This document shows positions 42,352 to 52,514 of a stretch of DNA of 64,000 nt, in pieces (the first letter of the stretch is position 1; every line of letters begins with the position of its first letter). The DNA is taken from positions 2,340,501 to 2,404,500 of the forward strand of contig NZ_CP075189.1 in the NCBI RefSeq assembly GCF_020510565.1, in the 5' to 3' direction. A model generated the notes under the pieces. It did not search any database and had not been told where the DNA came from. It was given only the letters and a program-made list of their open reading frames with translations. The position numbers and the translations under genes are program-made. The DNA comes from Ferribacterium limneticum. Its GTDB lineage: Bacteria; Pseudomonadota; Gammaproteobacteria; Burkholderiales; Rhodocyclaceae.

Positions 42352-42931
42352 GCCGACTGTTTCCCTGATATTGGTCGCGCTGTTGACCTTGGCCGGTTGT
42401 GTCAGCGAACGCGTCGTCCTGATGCCCTCCGCCGATGGCCGGGCCAGCGCCATCGTCGTCCGCGACACCAGCGGCGAGATCGTGCTCGACAAACCCTATG
42501 CGGCGGTCAGGCGGAGCGTGGGGGCCAACAGCATCTACCAGTCGTCAGCAGAAGAGGTCACGGAGCGCTTCGGGCAGGCGCTTGGGGCACAGCCGCCACG
42601 GCCGAATAGCTACGTGCTGTATTTCGAAGCCGGCGGCAATGTTTTGACGGCAGAGTCGCAGGCGGCGCTGGCCAATATCCGCAAGGAAATCGCCGAGCGT
42701 CCGGCCTCCGAAGTCATGGTCATCGGCCATACCGACCGCGTGGGCAGCGTCGACGGCAACGACCGTTTGTCGAAAACCAGGGCCGAAGGTCTTCGTGACT
42801 TGCTGATTGAATCTGGCGTTGCTGCCGACAAGCTGGAAGCGGTCGGTCGCGGTGAACGCGACCCGCTGGTGCCGACCGACGACGAAGTCGACGAGCCGAA
42901 AAACCGGCGTGTTGAAATCAGCGTTCGCTAG
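42344..42931 (+). CDS. OmpA-like lipoprotein
   Basis: A 195-residue outer-membrane lipoprotein: signal ending LTLAGC (Cys about residue 19), a variable region, then an OmpA C-terminal peptidoglycan-binding domain. The domain has YVLYFEAGGNVLTAES, VIGHTDRVGSVDGNDRLSKTRAEG, GRGERDPLVPT and NRRVEIS. Translationally coupled to the FecR gene; the 3' end overlaps the convergent phosphatase gene by 14 bases. Confidence 0.9.
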   Translation: MNKPTVSLILVALLTLAGCVSERVVLMPSADGRASAIVVRDTSGEIVLDKPYAAVRRSVGANSIYQSSAEEVTERFGQALGAQPPRPNSYVLYFEAGGNVLTAESQAALANIRKEIAERPASEVMVIGHTDRVGSVDGNDRLSKTRAEGLRDLLIESGVAADKLEAVGRGERDPLVPTDDEVDEPKNRRVEISVR

Positions 42932-45044
42932 CCGCCGGACCGTGCCACTGCATGAGCAGCAAGGTCAGATCGTCTGCTGGTGGCTGACCGGCTTCGAAAC
43001 GGCGCACGGCATCGCGTAGCGTCGTCGCGGTGATTCCCAGTTCGGCCTCGGCGCAATCCTCGATGGCCGACAGCAAACGCCCCAGGCCAAACATCTCCAG
43101 GCCATTACTGGCCTCGGTAACGCCATCGGTGAACAGGCAAATCCGGTCGCCCGGCAGCAATTGCATGCGACCGGCAAGGTAGGGGAAGTCGCCAGCGGCA
43201 CAAAGTGGCGGGCCGGCGATGACGGAGGTATCGACCCGCGACAGCTGGCCGGCGCGCTGCAGGATGGGCGCGTCGTGGCCGGCGCAAACGTATTCCATGT
43301 CGCCTGACGCCAGATCGAGCACGGCGATAAAGGCTGTGACGAACAGATACTCGGCATTTTCGCGATTCAGCTCACATTCCAGTTCGCGCACTGCCAGGCC
43401 AAGGTCGGCCTGGCGCCGCGTCAGGACACCGGTCAGCGTTTTCGAGATGGCCATGAACAAACTCGCCGGCACACCCTTGCCGGAAACGTCGCCGATTGCC
43501 ACGCAGAGCCGTTGGTCGTCGAGCATGAAACAGTCGTAATAATCGCCACCCACGGCCGCGGCTGGTTCAAGGAGGGCGGCGATGGAAAATCGTCGCTCAG
43601 CGGCGAAGACCGTCGCCGGGTCCGGCAACAGCCCCATCTGGATGCGCCGGGCGGCATCGAGTTCGCCGGCTACCCGAGCTGACTCTTCGCGGCTGCGTTG
43701 CAGTTGCAATTCGGCATCGCGCCGCCGGCCGTCGGCGACAACCAGTGTATTGCCAAGCAGCAGGATGAACACCGGGGCGAGCAGCAGCACTTGCGAGACG
43801 CCATCGAACAACCAGCGTCCGCCGAAAAAGGCAAGGTAGCCGCTGGCGATCAGCAGCAGGCCCAGGGCGGTAAAGCTGGTCACGGCGTAGCGTGGCCGGA
43901 GCACCGGAATCGTCGCGATGAGCAGCAGGCCGCCAAGCAGTAGCGTGGCTGTTTCCAGATGCGACATCCAGACCGGGCGCTGCAAGGCCTGGCCGCTGAG
44001 CAGGCTTTCGATGACCTGGGCGTGGATATCGATGCCGGGCAGACTTTCGCCGAGCGGCGTGATGATGCGGTCCTGCAGCCCGGTGCTGTTGAAACCGATG
44101 ATGACGAAACGGTCGTCGAAAATGTGCGGGGGATGCACGCCGGCCAGCACATCGGCGGCCGACAGGTAGTAGTTGGAGCTGGCGCGCCCGAAATGGAGCA
44201 GTACTTCGCCATTGGCCTGGGTGGGTAGCCGATAGTCGCCGATGCGGATCGCCGTCATGCCCTGTGGCCCGCTTTCGGGAACAACGGCGCCGCCACCAAG
44301 CGCCAGACGGACCATTTCGAGCGGCAGCGAAAGGAAGGGCAGCTGGTTGATGCTGCCGACGGTCGGCACCTGGCGCAGTACGCCGCGCTCGCTGTTCGCT
44401 TGCAGCAGGCCCGGGCTGGCATTGATCAGGCCTTCGCCGGCAGCCGACTTTTCGATGAGCGGGCGGCTGGCCAGCGCCCCGGCGTATTGAGGCAGATGCT
44501 GTTCGAGACCGGCGCCCGGGTTGAACTCCGGCAACGGGCGGGCCGGTTGTGTCGAGCCGGGCAGGGCCTTGCTCAGGCCGACGACGGCGAGGGCGGTCGG
44601 ATGGCCGCTCAAGGCGCTGGCCAGTTCCCGGTCGGGATCGGGCAGTGCGGCCAGCGCATCCGGCGACAGGTCGGGGAATCGGGCCGACAGGATTTCGGGG
44701 CTATATCGGTCGCGCTCGGCAAAAACGATGTCGATGCCCAGCGCCAGCGGCTTGCCGGCGTGAACTTTGCGCACCAGTTGGGCCACCAGATCGCGTGACC
44801 ACGGCCACTGGCCGTGTTTTACCAGGCTTTGACTGTCGATGCCGACGACGATGACCGGCTCGTTGACTCGCGCTCGTGGCATCTGGCGCTGATACTGGTC
44901 GAACAAGGCTTCGCGGACGTTGAGTAGCGGTGTACGGTCAATACCGTTCAGAACCAGTGCGCCAACCGTGAGCAACAGCAGGGGAAGGGCCCGACCACGT
45001 CCGGCCTGGATCGCCGCGAGGAGCAGTCCGGCCGGATGCCTCAC
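42918..45044 (-). CDS. CHASE2-PP2C (SpoIIE/RsbU-type) membrane phosphatase
   Basis: A 708-residue protein. N-terminal TM (residues 18-34), a large extracytoplasmic CHASE2 sensor (about 35-355, VVGIDSQSLVKHGQWPWSRDL), and three TM helices (about 365-440) come first. A coiled-coil linker and a SpoIIE-type PP2C phosphatase follow, with AVGGDYYDCF, GDVSGKGVPASLFMA and FTDGVTEASN and the expected Asp residues. It probably dephosphorylates the STAS protein encoded two genes upstream. The start overlaps the MBL gene stop by four bases. Confidence 0.92.
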   Translation of the reverse strand: MRHPAGLLLAAIQAGRGRALPLLLLTVGALVLNGIDRTPLLNVREALFDQYQRQMPRARVNEPVIVVGIDSQSLVKHGQWPWSRDLVAQLVRKVHAGKPLALGIDIVFAERDRYSPEILSARFPDLSPDALAALPDPDRELASALSGHPTALAVVGLSKALPGSTQPARPLPEFNPGAGLEQHLPQYAGALASRPLIEKSAAGEGLINASPGLLQANSERGVLRQVPTVGSINQLPFLSLPLEMVRLALGGGAVVPESGPQGMTAIRIGDYRLPTQANGEVLLHFGRASSNYYLSAADVLAGVHPPHIFDDRFVIIGFNSTGLQDRIITPLGESLPGIDIHAQVIESLLSGQALQRPVWMSHLETATLLLGGLLLIATIPVLRPRYAVTSFTALGLLLIASGYLAFFGGRWLFDGVSQVLLLAPVFILLLGNTLVVADGRRRDAELQLQRSREESARVAGELDAARRIQMGLLPDPATVFAAERRFSIAALLEPAAAVGGDYYDCFMLDDQRLCVAIGDVSGKGVPASLFMAISKTLTGVLTRRQADLGLAVRELECELNRENAEYLFVTAFIAVLDLASGDMEYVCAGHDAPILQRAGQLSRVDTSVIAGPPLCAAGDFPYLAGRMQLLPGDRICLFTDGVTEASNGLEMFGLGRLLSAIEDCAEAELGITATTLRDAVRRFEAGQPPADDLTLLLMQWHGPAASER

Positions 45045-46003
45045 AGGTCGATAGTCAGGCCGTCGTAGGCGGAAATGATCTCGAGCGGCGCCCGGCTGCC
45101 CCGGGTGATCTGCTCGAGCCGCCGCGTTTCGGCGACCAGACGGGAGAGCTGCTTGTCGTCATGGACCGGTTCGTGGTGAAACAGCGCCAGCCGCTTGACG
45201 GCCGCCGCCTGGCAGAGCTCGACGCCAACGATGTTGCTCGAATGCCCCCAGTCGGCCTTGACCGATACGGCCTCGGCCAGCGAGTACATGGCATCGAAGA
45301 TGACGAGGTCGGCCTTGCGGAAGAACTGGCTGAATTCAGCGTGTTCGTCGGGGTTTTCCAGCTTGTGCTCGGAGTCGGTCGAATAGACGACCGTTTTATC
45401 CAGGCTTTCAAAGCGATAGCCGTAGGAGTCGCCGGCGTGCATCTGGCGCTTGGGCGTCACGTTGATGCCCGAGATATAACGCGGCTGATCCGGCGTCATG
45501 ACGTCGAATTCGATCTTGGCGCCGGCCATCGAGTAATCGACGGGGAAGTTGGGCGACTGCATCTGCAGGCGGACGGCCTGCTCGAGATCGGGGTGGCAAC
45601 CATGGACGACGATGCGGTTGCCCGGGATGTACATGGGCGTGAAATACGGGAAGCCCATGAGGTGATCCCAGTGCAGATGGGAAATGAAGATGTGGTAGGT
45701 CTGCGGATTGGGCACGCCGAAGCGGGCGATCTTTGCCTGACCGAGCGGCCGGGCGCCGCTGCCCATGTCGCAGATGAAATGATCGTTGCTGTCGCCAACG
45801 ATCTCGACGCACGACGAATTGCCGCCAAAGGTGCCGGCCACGGAAAAGGGCAGCTTGTCGACGAATTCGTCGAGGGCCGTGCGGGTCTTGAAGGTCTTGC
45901 CGTTGGCGGCGGTCAGGGCGGCGACGATTTTTTCCCGGATATCGCGGTGCGAGAGCGAAACCGGCAGCGAACCGCGGGTTCCCCAAAATACGACCTGATT
46001 CAT
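45041..46003 (-). CDS. MBL-fold metallohydrolase
   Basis: A 320-residue metallo-beta-lactamase-fold protein. It has VFWGTRGSLPVS at the N-terminus, HLHWDHLMGFPYF (HxHxDH), TDSEH, and a later DWGHSS. GTRGS-type members include phosphodiesterases and ribonuclease-like enzymes. It sits between the STAS and CHASE2-PP2C genes with four-base overlaps on both sides, so it belongs to that signalling operon. It may hydrolyse a signal nucleotide, but this is only a guess. Start ATG 46003. Confidence 0.88.
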   Translation of the reverse strand: MNQVVFWGTRGSLPVSLSHRDIREKIVAALTAANGKTFKTRTALDEFVDKLPFSVAGTFGGNSSCVEIVGDSNDHFICDMGSGARPLGQAKIARFGVPNPQTYHIFISHLHWDHLMGFPYFTPMYIPGNRIVVHGCHPDLEQAVRLQMQSPNFPVDYSMAGAKIEFDVMTPDQPRYISGINVTPKRQMHAGDSYGYRFESLDKTVVYSTDSEHKLENPDEHAEFSQFFRKADLVIFDAMYSLAEAVSVKADWGHSSNIVGVELCQAAAVKRLALFHHEPVHDDKQLSRLVAETRRLEQITRGSRAPLEIISAYDGLTIDL

Positions 46004-46392
46004 GAGCCGAGTACCTTGCAGGCGGTTTCGACGTTCACATAGCACGGCACGATCAGATTGAAGCGGCTGATGGCAAAGACTTCCTGAACCAGAGGCTGCA
46101 GTGCGGCGATGGCGAAGACGCCTTTTTGCGCCTTGGCGCGACGCGAGGCCATCATGAGGACGCGCAGGCCGGCGCTGCTGATGTAGTCGACCCCGGAAAA
46201 GTCGAGGAGGACGGAAGGATGGCCCTGGGCACAACGATCGAGCAGGGGATCGAGCGCTTTTGTGAACTCTTCGCTCGCTGTGTGGTCTATGCGTCCGCTG
46301 ACGGAAACGATCAGGACACCGGCCTGTTCGCGGGTGGGAAGATTCATCATCGCGTAGGGGTTGGGCTCTTGGACAAAGGGCAAGTATGCCAT
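46000..46392 (-). CDS. STAS-domain anti-sigma factor antagonist
   Basis: About 130 residues, first gene of the minus-strand trio. The SpoIIAA-like STAS core has [16 protein letters not shown], the phosphorylatable serine region [19 protein letters not shown], and [17 protein letters not shown]. Expected to be phosphorylated by the RsbW-like kinase and reset by the PP2C phosphatase. Start 46392 (MAYLPFVQ) or the MM pair at 46350, which is closer to the usual STAS N-terminus; neither has a strong ribosome site. Divergent to ygiQ with a 30-bp gap. Confidence 0.88.
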   Translation of the reverse strand: MAYLPFVQEPNPYAMMNLPTREQAGVLIVSVSGRIDHTASEEFTKALDPLLDRCAQGHPSVLLDFSGVDYISSAGLRVLMMASRRAKAQKGVFAIAALQPLVQEVFAISRFNLIVPCYVNVETACKVLGS

Positions 46393-46422
46393 GCCCCTAG
46401 GCGCTCTCAGGTAAAATATTGC

Positions 46423-48618
46423 ATGGATTCAAATCAGCAAAACACCCGCCCGCTCTTCGCTTACCGCAAATTCTGGGCACATCGTTTCGGGCCTGCCCCC
46501 TTCCTGCCCATGTCGCGCGCCGAGATGGAGTCTTTGGGCTGGGATTCGTGCGACATCATTCTCGTCACCGGCGATGCCTACATCGACCATCCGAGCTTCG
46601 GCATGGCCTTGATCGGGCGTTTGCTCGAAGCGCAGGGTTTTCGCGTCGGCATCATTTGCCAGCCGGACTGGAATTCTGCGGTCGACTTCAAAAAACTGGG
46701 AAAACCGAACCTTTTCTTCGGCGTCACGGCCGGCAACATGGACTCGATGGTCAATCGCTACACGGCCGACCGCAAGATTCGCTCCGATGATGCTTACACG
46801 CCGAACGGCGAGCCGAACAAGCGCCCGGATCATGCCGTGACGGTCTATGCCCAGCGTTGCCGCGAGGCTTTCCCTGGCTGCAACGTGGTGGTCGGTTCGA
46901 TCGAGGCCAGCCTGCGCCGTATTGCACATTACGATTACTGGTCAGACAAGGTCCGCCGTTCGGTGCTGCCCGACTCCAAGGCCGACATGCTCGTCTTTGG
47001 CAATGCCGAGCGGGCGATCGTCGAACTGGCCCATCGTCTGGCCAAGGGCGAGAAAATCGGTGAAATCCGCGATCTGCGCGGCACGGCTTTCATGGTGCCG
47101 CGCGGCTGGTTGCCGTCCGGGGAGTGGGAAGCTGTCGATTCGTCCTCGGTCGATACACCGGGGCCGCTGGTCAAGCACACCGACCCGTACGCCATGGAAG
47201 GCGATTCCAAAAATGGCCAAAATATCCGGTCGACCGTGGGAATGGACGCACAAGCGGGCTCGCAAAACGTCGGCCAGCCAATCCGCATCGTCTCGCGCAC
47301 CGAGCGGCTGGCGGCCCGCCAGGACCGGCGCGCCCATACCGCCATCCGCCTGCCGTCCTACGAGCAGGTCAAGGACGATCCGGTGCTCTACGCCCACGCC
47401 TCGCGTACCTTTCACCTCGAATCCAACCCCGGCAACGCCCGGGCGCTGGTGCAGGGCCACGGCGAACGCGATGTCTGGCTCAATCCGCCACCGATCCCGC
47501 TGACTACCGAAGAGCTTGATCAGGTTTACGAGTTGCCCTACGCCCGTCGTCCGCACCCGAGCTACGGTGAGGCCAAAATTCCGGCTTGGGAAATGATCCG
47601 TTTCTCGGTCAACATCATGCGCGGCTGTTTCGGCGGCTGTACCTTCTGCTCGATCACCGAGCACGAAGGGCGCATCATCCAGAGTCGTTCCGAAGACTCG
47701 GTGATCCGCGAAATCGAGGAAATGCGCGACAAGACACCGGGCTTCACCGGCATCGTCTCCGACCTCGGCGGGCCGACCGCCAACATGTTCCACCTCAAGT
47801 GCAAGGACGAGAAGATCGAGTCGGCTTGCCGTCGGCTGTCCTGCGTCTATCCGGACATCTGCGAGAACATGAACACCGATCACAGCAAGCTGATTTCGCT
47901 GTATCGCAAGGCGCGTTCGCTGAAAGGCGTCAAAAAAGTGCTGATTGGTTCCGGCCTGCGCTACGACCTCGCCGTGCGCTCACCGGAATACATCAAGGAA
48001 CTGGTCACCCATCACGTTGGCGGCTACCTGAAAATTGCTCCGGAACACACCGAAGAACGCCCGCTATCCAAGATGATGAAGCCGGGTATCGGTTCCTACG
48101 ACCGCTTCAAGCAGCTGTTCGACCGTTTCTCGCGCGAGGCCGGCAAGGAGCAGTACCTGATCCCGTACTTCATCGCCGCCCACCCAGGAACGGAAGATGA
48201 GGACATGCTCAACCTGGCGCTGTGGCTCAAAAAGAACAACTTCCGCCTCGATCAGGTGCAGACCTTCATTCCGACGCCAATGGCGATGGCGACGACGATG
48301 TATCACAGCGAACGTAACCCGCTGCGCAAAGTCACGCGTAGTAGCGAGCATGTGAACACCGTGCGCAATGGTCGCCAGCGTAAGTTGCACAAAGCCTTTC
48401 TGCGCTACCACGACCCGGCCAACTGGCCGTTGTTGCGCGAAGCCCTCAAGGAAATGGGGCGCGCCGATCTGATTGGCAATGGCAAAAAACAACTCATTCC
48501 AGCCTGGCAACCGGCCGGTACGGGCGGCACCTCGGCCGTATCCACCGGAAATATTCGGCGGAGTACGCCGGTGCCTCGCTCCGGCGTGCAGCGGCAACAG
48601 CGTTCCAAGAACAAATAA
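46423..48618 (+). CDS. YgiQ family radical SAM protein
   Basis: A 731-residue UPF0313/YgiQ radical SAM protein. The N-terminal domain has [22 protein letters not shown], the SAM cluster is in [16 protein letters not shown] (C-x3-C-x2-C), and a C-terminal DUF3362 region has [11 protein letters not shown]. Function uncharacterised. Residues about 261-272 ([12 protein letters not shown]) are encoded by a repeat copy located in a variable linker before [14 protein letters not shown]. The tail is Arg/Gln/Lys-rich. Confidence 0.93.
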   Translation: MDSNQQNTRPLFAYRKFWAHRFGPAPFLPMSRAEMESLGWDSCDIILVTGDAYIDHPSFGMALIGRLLEAQGFRVGIICQPDWNSAVDFKKLGKPNLFFGVTAGNMDSMVNRYTADRKIRSDDAYTPNGEPNKRPDHAVTVYAQRCREAFPGCNVVVGSIEASLRRIAHYDYWSDKVRRSVLPDSKADMLVFGNAERAIVELAHRLAKGEKIGEIRDLRGTAFMVPRGWLPSGEWEAVDSSSVDTPGPLVKHTDPYAMEGDSKNGQNIRSTVGMDAQAGSQNVGQPIRIVSRTERLAARQDRRAHTAIRLPSYEQVKDDPVLYAHASRTFHLESNPGNARALVQGHGERDVWLNPPPIPLTTEELDQVYELPYARRPHPSYGEAKIPAWEMIRFSVNIMRGCFGGCTFCSITEHEGRIIQSRSEDSVIREIEEMRDKTPGFTGIVSDLGGPTANMFHLKCKDEKIESACRRLSCVYPDICENMNTDHSKLISLYRKARSLKGVKKVLIGSGLRYDLAVRSPEYIKELVTHHVGGYLKIAPEHTEERPLSKMMKPGIGSYDRFKQLFDRFSREAGKEQYLIPYFIAAHPGTEDEDMLNLALWLKKNNFRLDQVQTFIPTPMAMATTMYHSERNPLRKVTRSSEHVNTVRNGRQRKLHKAFLRYHDPANWPLLREALKEMGRADLIGNGKKQLIPAWQPAGTGGTSAVSTGNIRRSTPVPRSGVQRQQRSKNK
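47204..47239 (-). repeat. Dispersed 35-bp repeat, copy 7 (inside ygiQ)
   Basis: Minus strand: CCACGGTCGACCGGATA, TTTT, GGCCATTTTTGGAAT. Somewhat diverged. It is in frame within the YgiQ gene, encoding [13 protein letters not shown], the same reading frame of the element as in the RsbW-like kinase. Confidence 0.7.
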
Positions 48619-48760
48619 GTATCCATTGTGAGTTTGACGGGGCTGCGGGAAGTGGTGATACTCTAAAAAAACGCCGCATTTTCTGTAGCTTTGAAAGCTA
48701 TTCGCCCGTTCTTGTTGTCATAAGACCGGGAGCAGACAGCTTGGGCGGCATCAAGATAGG

Positions 48761-49921
48761 ATGGCCGGAGCAGACATGTACAGAGGACGAGACCACGAGC
48801 GGGGCGGGTGCCACGGTCGACGGGTGACCGATCGACGGCCCGGTTTCGCCCGGCATCTTGATCTCCACTTGCTTGATGGGGCGCCACATCGGCTGTCATG
48901 GGAAGACCAGAGAGGGCAGTACTGGACGCGCCTGTTGTTCTGCGTACTGGCCCTGATGTATTTCAATTTTGGTGGCGATGCCCAGGTTCGGCCTTGGGCA
49001 AGTCTGCCCATCGTCAATCTGGTGATGACGGTTTATGGCCTAGAGATCCTGTTTTTCATGTGGCATGCGACGCGTGTGCCGCACGCTCCGTGGCGGCAGC
49101 GACTGACCATGTGGGTGGATATCGGCGCGGCTGCTTTCGCTGCTTTGGCCGACGCCACGCTCAGTTCCCCCGGCTTTCTCGTTTTTCTGATGGTCATTCT
49201 CGGCAACGGAATGCGTTATGGCCTCCGGCTTTTCGGCGAAGCCGTGATCGGCAGCCTGGGGGCCTCGATTCTGATTGTCTGGCTGCGTTTGCCCGACTAC
49301 CTCGCCATTTTCTCAGTCAGCGCCATCTTTTTCCTGGTGTTTTTTGCCATCGTCGTTCTCTATTCGTATTCGCTGACAGCCAAGATAGAACGGGCTCGCC
49401 AGAAGCTGTCGCACGAGAGAAATGTCGATGCGCTGACCGGCATGCTCAACCGGCGGGCGCTGATTGAGCGGGCTGCCCAGCTTTTCCAGTCGCCAGCGGC
49501 GCATGGCGGCAAAATTGTTGTGCTGTTTGCCGATCTGGATGGTTTCAAGAGCGTGAACGATACGCACGGCCATCATGTAGGCGACAAAGTCCTGGTTGCC
49601 GTGGCTGAGCGCATCCTTGACAACGTTCGCGATATCGATCTGGTGGCGCGCTATGGCGGTGATGAGTTCCTGCTCGTGCTGCCCAGAACCTCGCGTGAGG
49701 GTGGTGAAATCGTTGCTCAGCGCGTGCGGCAGGAAATCAATGACTGGGCCAGACAAAACGCCATCGACTTCAATGTTTCGATTGGTGTCGGCAACTATCC
49801 GGAGCATGGCCGCGATCTGGAGTCTGTCATCGCCTCGGTCGACAAGGCCATGTACCGCAGCAAGTCGGAAAATGGACGGGGCGGCATCCTGCATGCCGAA
49901 AGCGCAATCGTCTCCTCCTGA
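48761..49921 (+). CDS. Membrane diguanylate cyclase (GGDEF)
   Basis: A 386-residue protein with a cytoplasmic Arg/His-rich N-terminus and about six TM helices (residues 55-205) in a compact bundle. A coiled-coil stretch and a GGDEF domain follow (LVARYGGDEFLLVLP with I-site RDID). No EAL domain. It should make c-di-GMP and is subject to product inhibition. Start ATG 48761; ATG 48776 is an alternative. The 142-bp upstream gap shows no strong promoter. Confidence 0.88.
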   Translation: MAGADMYRGRDHERGGCHGRRVTDRRPGFARHLDLHLLDGAPHRLSWEDQRGQYWTRLLFCVLALMYFNFGGDAQVRPWASLPIVNLVMTVYGLEILFFMWHATRVPHAPWRQRLTMWVDIGAAAFAALADATLSSPGFLVFLMVILGNGMRYGLRLFGEAVIGSLGASILIVWLRLPDYLAIFSVSAIFFLVFFAIVVLYSYSLTAKIERARQKLSHERNVDALTGMLNRRALIERAAQLFQSPAAHGGKIVVLFADLDGFKSVNDTHGHHVGDKVLVAVAERILDNVRDIDLVARYGGDEFLLVLPRTSREGGEIVAQRVRQEINDWARQNAIDFNVSIGVGNYPEHGRDLESVIASVDKAMYRSKSENGRGGILHAESAIVSS

Positions 49922-50000
49922 GGAGCTGGCATGCTATCGGCAATCGTCGTCGCCTCCGTTACACTTGCCGGATTTCCCACGATTCCCTAAGAGTTGATTC

Positions 50001-50399
50001 ATGACCGACCAGGCCAAGACGCCCACGACCTACGAAAAAATCGGTGGCGAAGCCACCGTTGCCAAGCTGACCGCGCGGTTTTACGAATTGATGGACACGA
50101 CATCCCATTTTGCGGAACTGCGGGCCATGCATCCGGCCGATCTTTCGGGTTCCCGGGACAAACTCTTCATGTTCCTTTCCGGCTGGTTCGGCGGTCCGGA
50201 TCTTTTCGTCGAGAAATTCGGCCATCCGAAGCTGCGCGCCCGTCACATGCCCTTTGCCATCGGCACCAAGGAGCGTGATCAGTGGGTCGCCTGCATGGTG
50301 CTGGCGATGGAAGATGTCGGTCTGAGCGAAGATGTTCGCAAGGTGTTGCTGACCAATTTCTTCAACACTGCTGACTTTATGCGCAATAAAGAAGGATAA
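50001..50399 (+). CDS. Group II truncated haemoglobin
   Basis: A 132-residue 2-on-2 globin. It has YEKIGGEATVAKLTARFYELM, FMFLSGWFGGPDLFVEKFGHP, the proximal His in LRARHMPFAIG, and the G8 Trp in RDQWVACMV, typical of the trHbO group. Likely binds O2 or NO, or detoxifies peroxides. It stands alone between a diguanylate cyclase gene and typA. Confidence 0.9.
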   Translation: MTDQAKTPTTYEKIGGEATVAKLTARFYELMDTTSHFAELRAMHPADLSGSRDKLFMFLSGWFGGPDLFVEKFGHPKLRARHMPFAIGTKERDQWVACMVLAMEDVGLSEDVRKVLLTNFFNTADFMRNKEG

Positions 50400-50469
50400 A
50401 AACTCGGCCGGGGATGTTGCGGCGCACCATCGGTGATAGAATCACGCCTTTGATTTTTCAGGCCTTCCC

Positions 50470-52311
50470 ATGTCCGCTCGTCCGATCCGCAACATCGCCA
50501 TCATCGCGCACGTTGACCACGGTAAAACCACCCTGGTCGACCAACTGCTCCGCCAGTCCGGCACCTTCGCCGCTCACCAGCAACTGGTCGAGTGCGTCAT
50601 GGACTCCAATGACCTGGAAAAAGAACGTGGCATCACGATTCTTTCCAAGAACACCGCGGTTGAATACCAGGGCGTTCACATCAACATCGTCGATACGCCG
50701 GGACACGCGGACTTCGGTGGTGAAGTCGAGCGCGTGCTGGGCATGGTCGATGGCGTGGTCCTGCTGGTCGATGCGGCCGAAGGCCCGATGCCGCAAACCC
50801 GTTTCGTTACCAAGAAGGCACTGGCCCTCGGCCTGCGCCCGATCGTGCTGGTCAACAAGGTCGACCGCGATGGCGCCGATCCTGACCAAGCCGTCAATCT
50901 GACCTTCGACCTGTTCGACAAGCTCGGCGCGACCGACGAACAACTCGATTTCCCGATCGTTTATGCTTCCGGCCTCAATGGCTGGGCGGCCATGGAACTG
51001 GATCAGCCGCGCGAAAACATGATTCCGCTGTTCGACACGATTCTGCGTCACGTGCCGGCTCCGGATACCGATATCGAAGCCCCGCTGCAACTACAGATTA
51101 CCGCCCTTGATTATTCGTCCTACGTCGGTCGAATCGGCGTCGGCAAGATCAATCGTGGCAAGGTCAAGACCGGTCAGAACGTGCTGGTCATGTTCGGTAC
51201 CGAAGAAGAAGCGGCCGAACACGAGCGCACCCCGATCAAGGCCAAGATTGGCCAGGTTTTCGGCTACAAGGGCCTGAACAAGATCGAGCTCGAAGAAGGC
51301 CACGCTGGCGACATCGTCCAGATCACCGGTATTGAAGACCTGGTTCTTGGCTGTACCGTGACCGATCCGGAGCAGCCGGAATCCCTGCCGCTGCTCAAGA
51401 TCGACGAGCCGACGCTGTCCATGCAATTCATGGTCAATACCAGCCCGCTGGCCGGTACCGAAGGCAAGTTCGTTACCAGCCGCCAGATCCGTGATCGCCT
51501 GCACAAAGAACTGCTGACCAACATGGCACTGCGCGTTCATGACACCGGTAACGGCGATGTGTTCGACGTGGCTGGCCGTGGCGAACTGCACCTCGGCATC
51601 CTGCTCGAAAACATGCGTCGCGAAGGCTATGAACTGGCCGTCGGTCGTCCGCGCGTCGTCAAGAAGACGATCAACGGCGTCGAGTGCGAGCCGTATGAAC
51701 TGCTGACGGTTGACGTCGAAGAAGACACCCAGGGCGGCGTCATGGAAAGCCTCGGCATGCGCCGCGGCGACCTGCAGGATATGGTGCCGGACGGTCGCGG
51801 TCGCGTCCGTATCGAATACCGCATCCCGGCCCGTGGCCTGATCGGTTTCCAGGGCGAATTCATGAACCTGACCCGCGGCAACGGCCTGATGAGCCACGTT
51901 TTCGACGAATACGCCCCGGTCAAGGACGGTACGGTTGCCGAGCGTCGCAACGGCGTGCTGATCTCCCAGGACAACGGCGAAGCCGTCGCATACGCGCTGT
52001 GGAAGCTGCAGGATCGCGGCCGCATGTTCGTGGTGCCTGGCGACAAGCTGTACGAAGGCATGATCATCGGTATTCACAGCCGTGAAAACGACCTCGTGGT
52101 CAACCCGATCAAGGGCAAGCAACTGACCAACGTTCGTGCCTCCGGTACCGACGAAGCGGTTCGCCTGGTGCCGGCCGTCCAGCTCAGCCTGGAGGCAGCT
52201 GTCGAGTTCATCGAAGAAGACGAACTGGTTGAACTGACGCCGAAGTCGATTCGTCTGCGCAAGCGCTACCTGACCGAAATCGAGCGCAAGCGCGCGGTGC
52301 GCGGTCTGTAA
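50470..52311 (+). CDS. typA: Ribosome-binding GTPase TypA/BipA
   Basis: A 613-residue translational GTPase: GTP-binding motifs [32 protein letters not shown] and [12 protein letters not shown]. An EF-Tu-like domain II, EF-G III/V-like domains and the TypA-specific C-terminal domain with [19 protein letters not shown] follow. It assists ribosome assembly and stress or cold adaptation. The upstream region contains GTGAT-AGA-ATCAC (50433-50445), which overlaps a possible -10. Confidence 0.95.
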   Translation: MSARPIRNIAIIAHVDHGKTTLVDQLLRQSGTFAAHQQLVECVMDSNDLEKERGITILSKNTAVEYQGVHINIVDTPGHADFGGEVERVLGMVDGVVLLVDAAEGPMPQTRFVTKKALALGLRPIVLVNKVDRDGADPDQAVNLTFDLFDKLGATDEQLDFPIVYASGLNGWAAMELDQPRENMIPLFDTILRHVPAPDTDIEAPLQLQITALDYSSYVGRIGVGKINRGKVKTGQNVLVMFGTEEEAAEHERTPIKAKIGQVFGYKGLNKIELEEGHAGDIVQITGIEDLVLGCTVTDPEQPESLPLLKIDEPTLSMQFMVNTSPLAGTEGKFVTSRQIRDRLHKELLTNMALRVHDTGNGDVFDVAGRGELHLGILLENMRREGYELAVGRPRVVKKTINGVECEPYELLTVDVEEDTQGGVMESLGMRRGDLQDMVPDGRGRVRIEYRIPARGLIGFQGEFMNLTRGNGLMSHVFDEYAPVKDGTVAERRNGVLISQDNGEAVAYALWKLQDRGRMFVVPGDKLYEGMIIGIHSRENDLVVNPIKGKQLTNVRASGTDEAVRLVPAVQLSLEAAVEFIEEDELVELTPKSIRLRKRYLTEIERKRAVRGL

Positions 52312-52320
52312 GGATGTAGC

Positions 52321-52476
52321 ATGAGTTTCTGCCAACCCTGTCGCAACTGGGTCGGACAGCACAAAAAGGCGGCCCGTTGGGTCGCCTTTTTACTTTTGTT
52401 GTCGCTTTTCTTTACCTTGCTCGGCCAATTTACGACGCCGATCAACGCCATCGGTTTCTGCAAGGTTTATCCGTAA
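52321..52476 (+). CDS. Small one-TM protein (51 residues)
   Basis: ATG 52321 opens a 51-codon frame ten bases after the typA stop. It has an N-terminal MSFCQPCRNWVGQHKKAARW with a CxxC pair, one TM helix (VAFLLLLSLFFTLLGQF), and a short tail ending CKVYP. The composition is that of a real membrane peptide. However, a strong terminator-like hairpin lies inside the coding sequence, which argues that the transcript may often end within it. Could be real or fortuitous. Confidence 0.5.
   Translation: MSFCQPCRNWVGQHKKAARWVAFLLLLSLFFTLLGQFTTPINAIGFCKVYP
52363..52391. terminator. Hairpin with A5/T5 flanks (typA terminator?)
   Basis: AAAAAGGCG (52363-52371) pairs with CGCCTTTTT (52383-52391), and the inner CCC and GGG (52373-52375, 52379-52381) extend the stem around GTT. 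This is a convincing intrinsic terminator for typA, located inside the small TM reading frame. Confidence 0.65.
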
Positions 52477-52479
52477 ATT

Positions 52480-52514
52480 CCACGGTCAACCGGAAAAAAC
52501 GGCCAAAATCGAAA
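52480..52514 (+). repeat. Dispersed 35-bp repeat, copy 8
   Basis: CCACGGTCAACCGGAAA, AAAC, GGCCAAAATCGAAA. It is located between the small TM gene and moaA, abutting the moaA stop codon on the minus strand. Confidence 0.85.
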
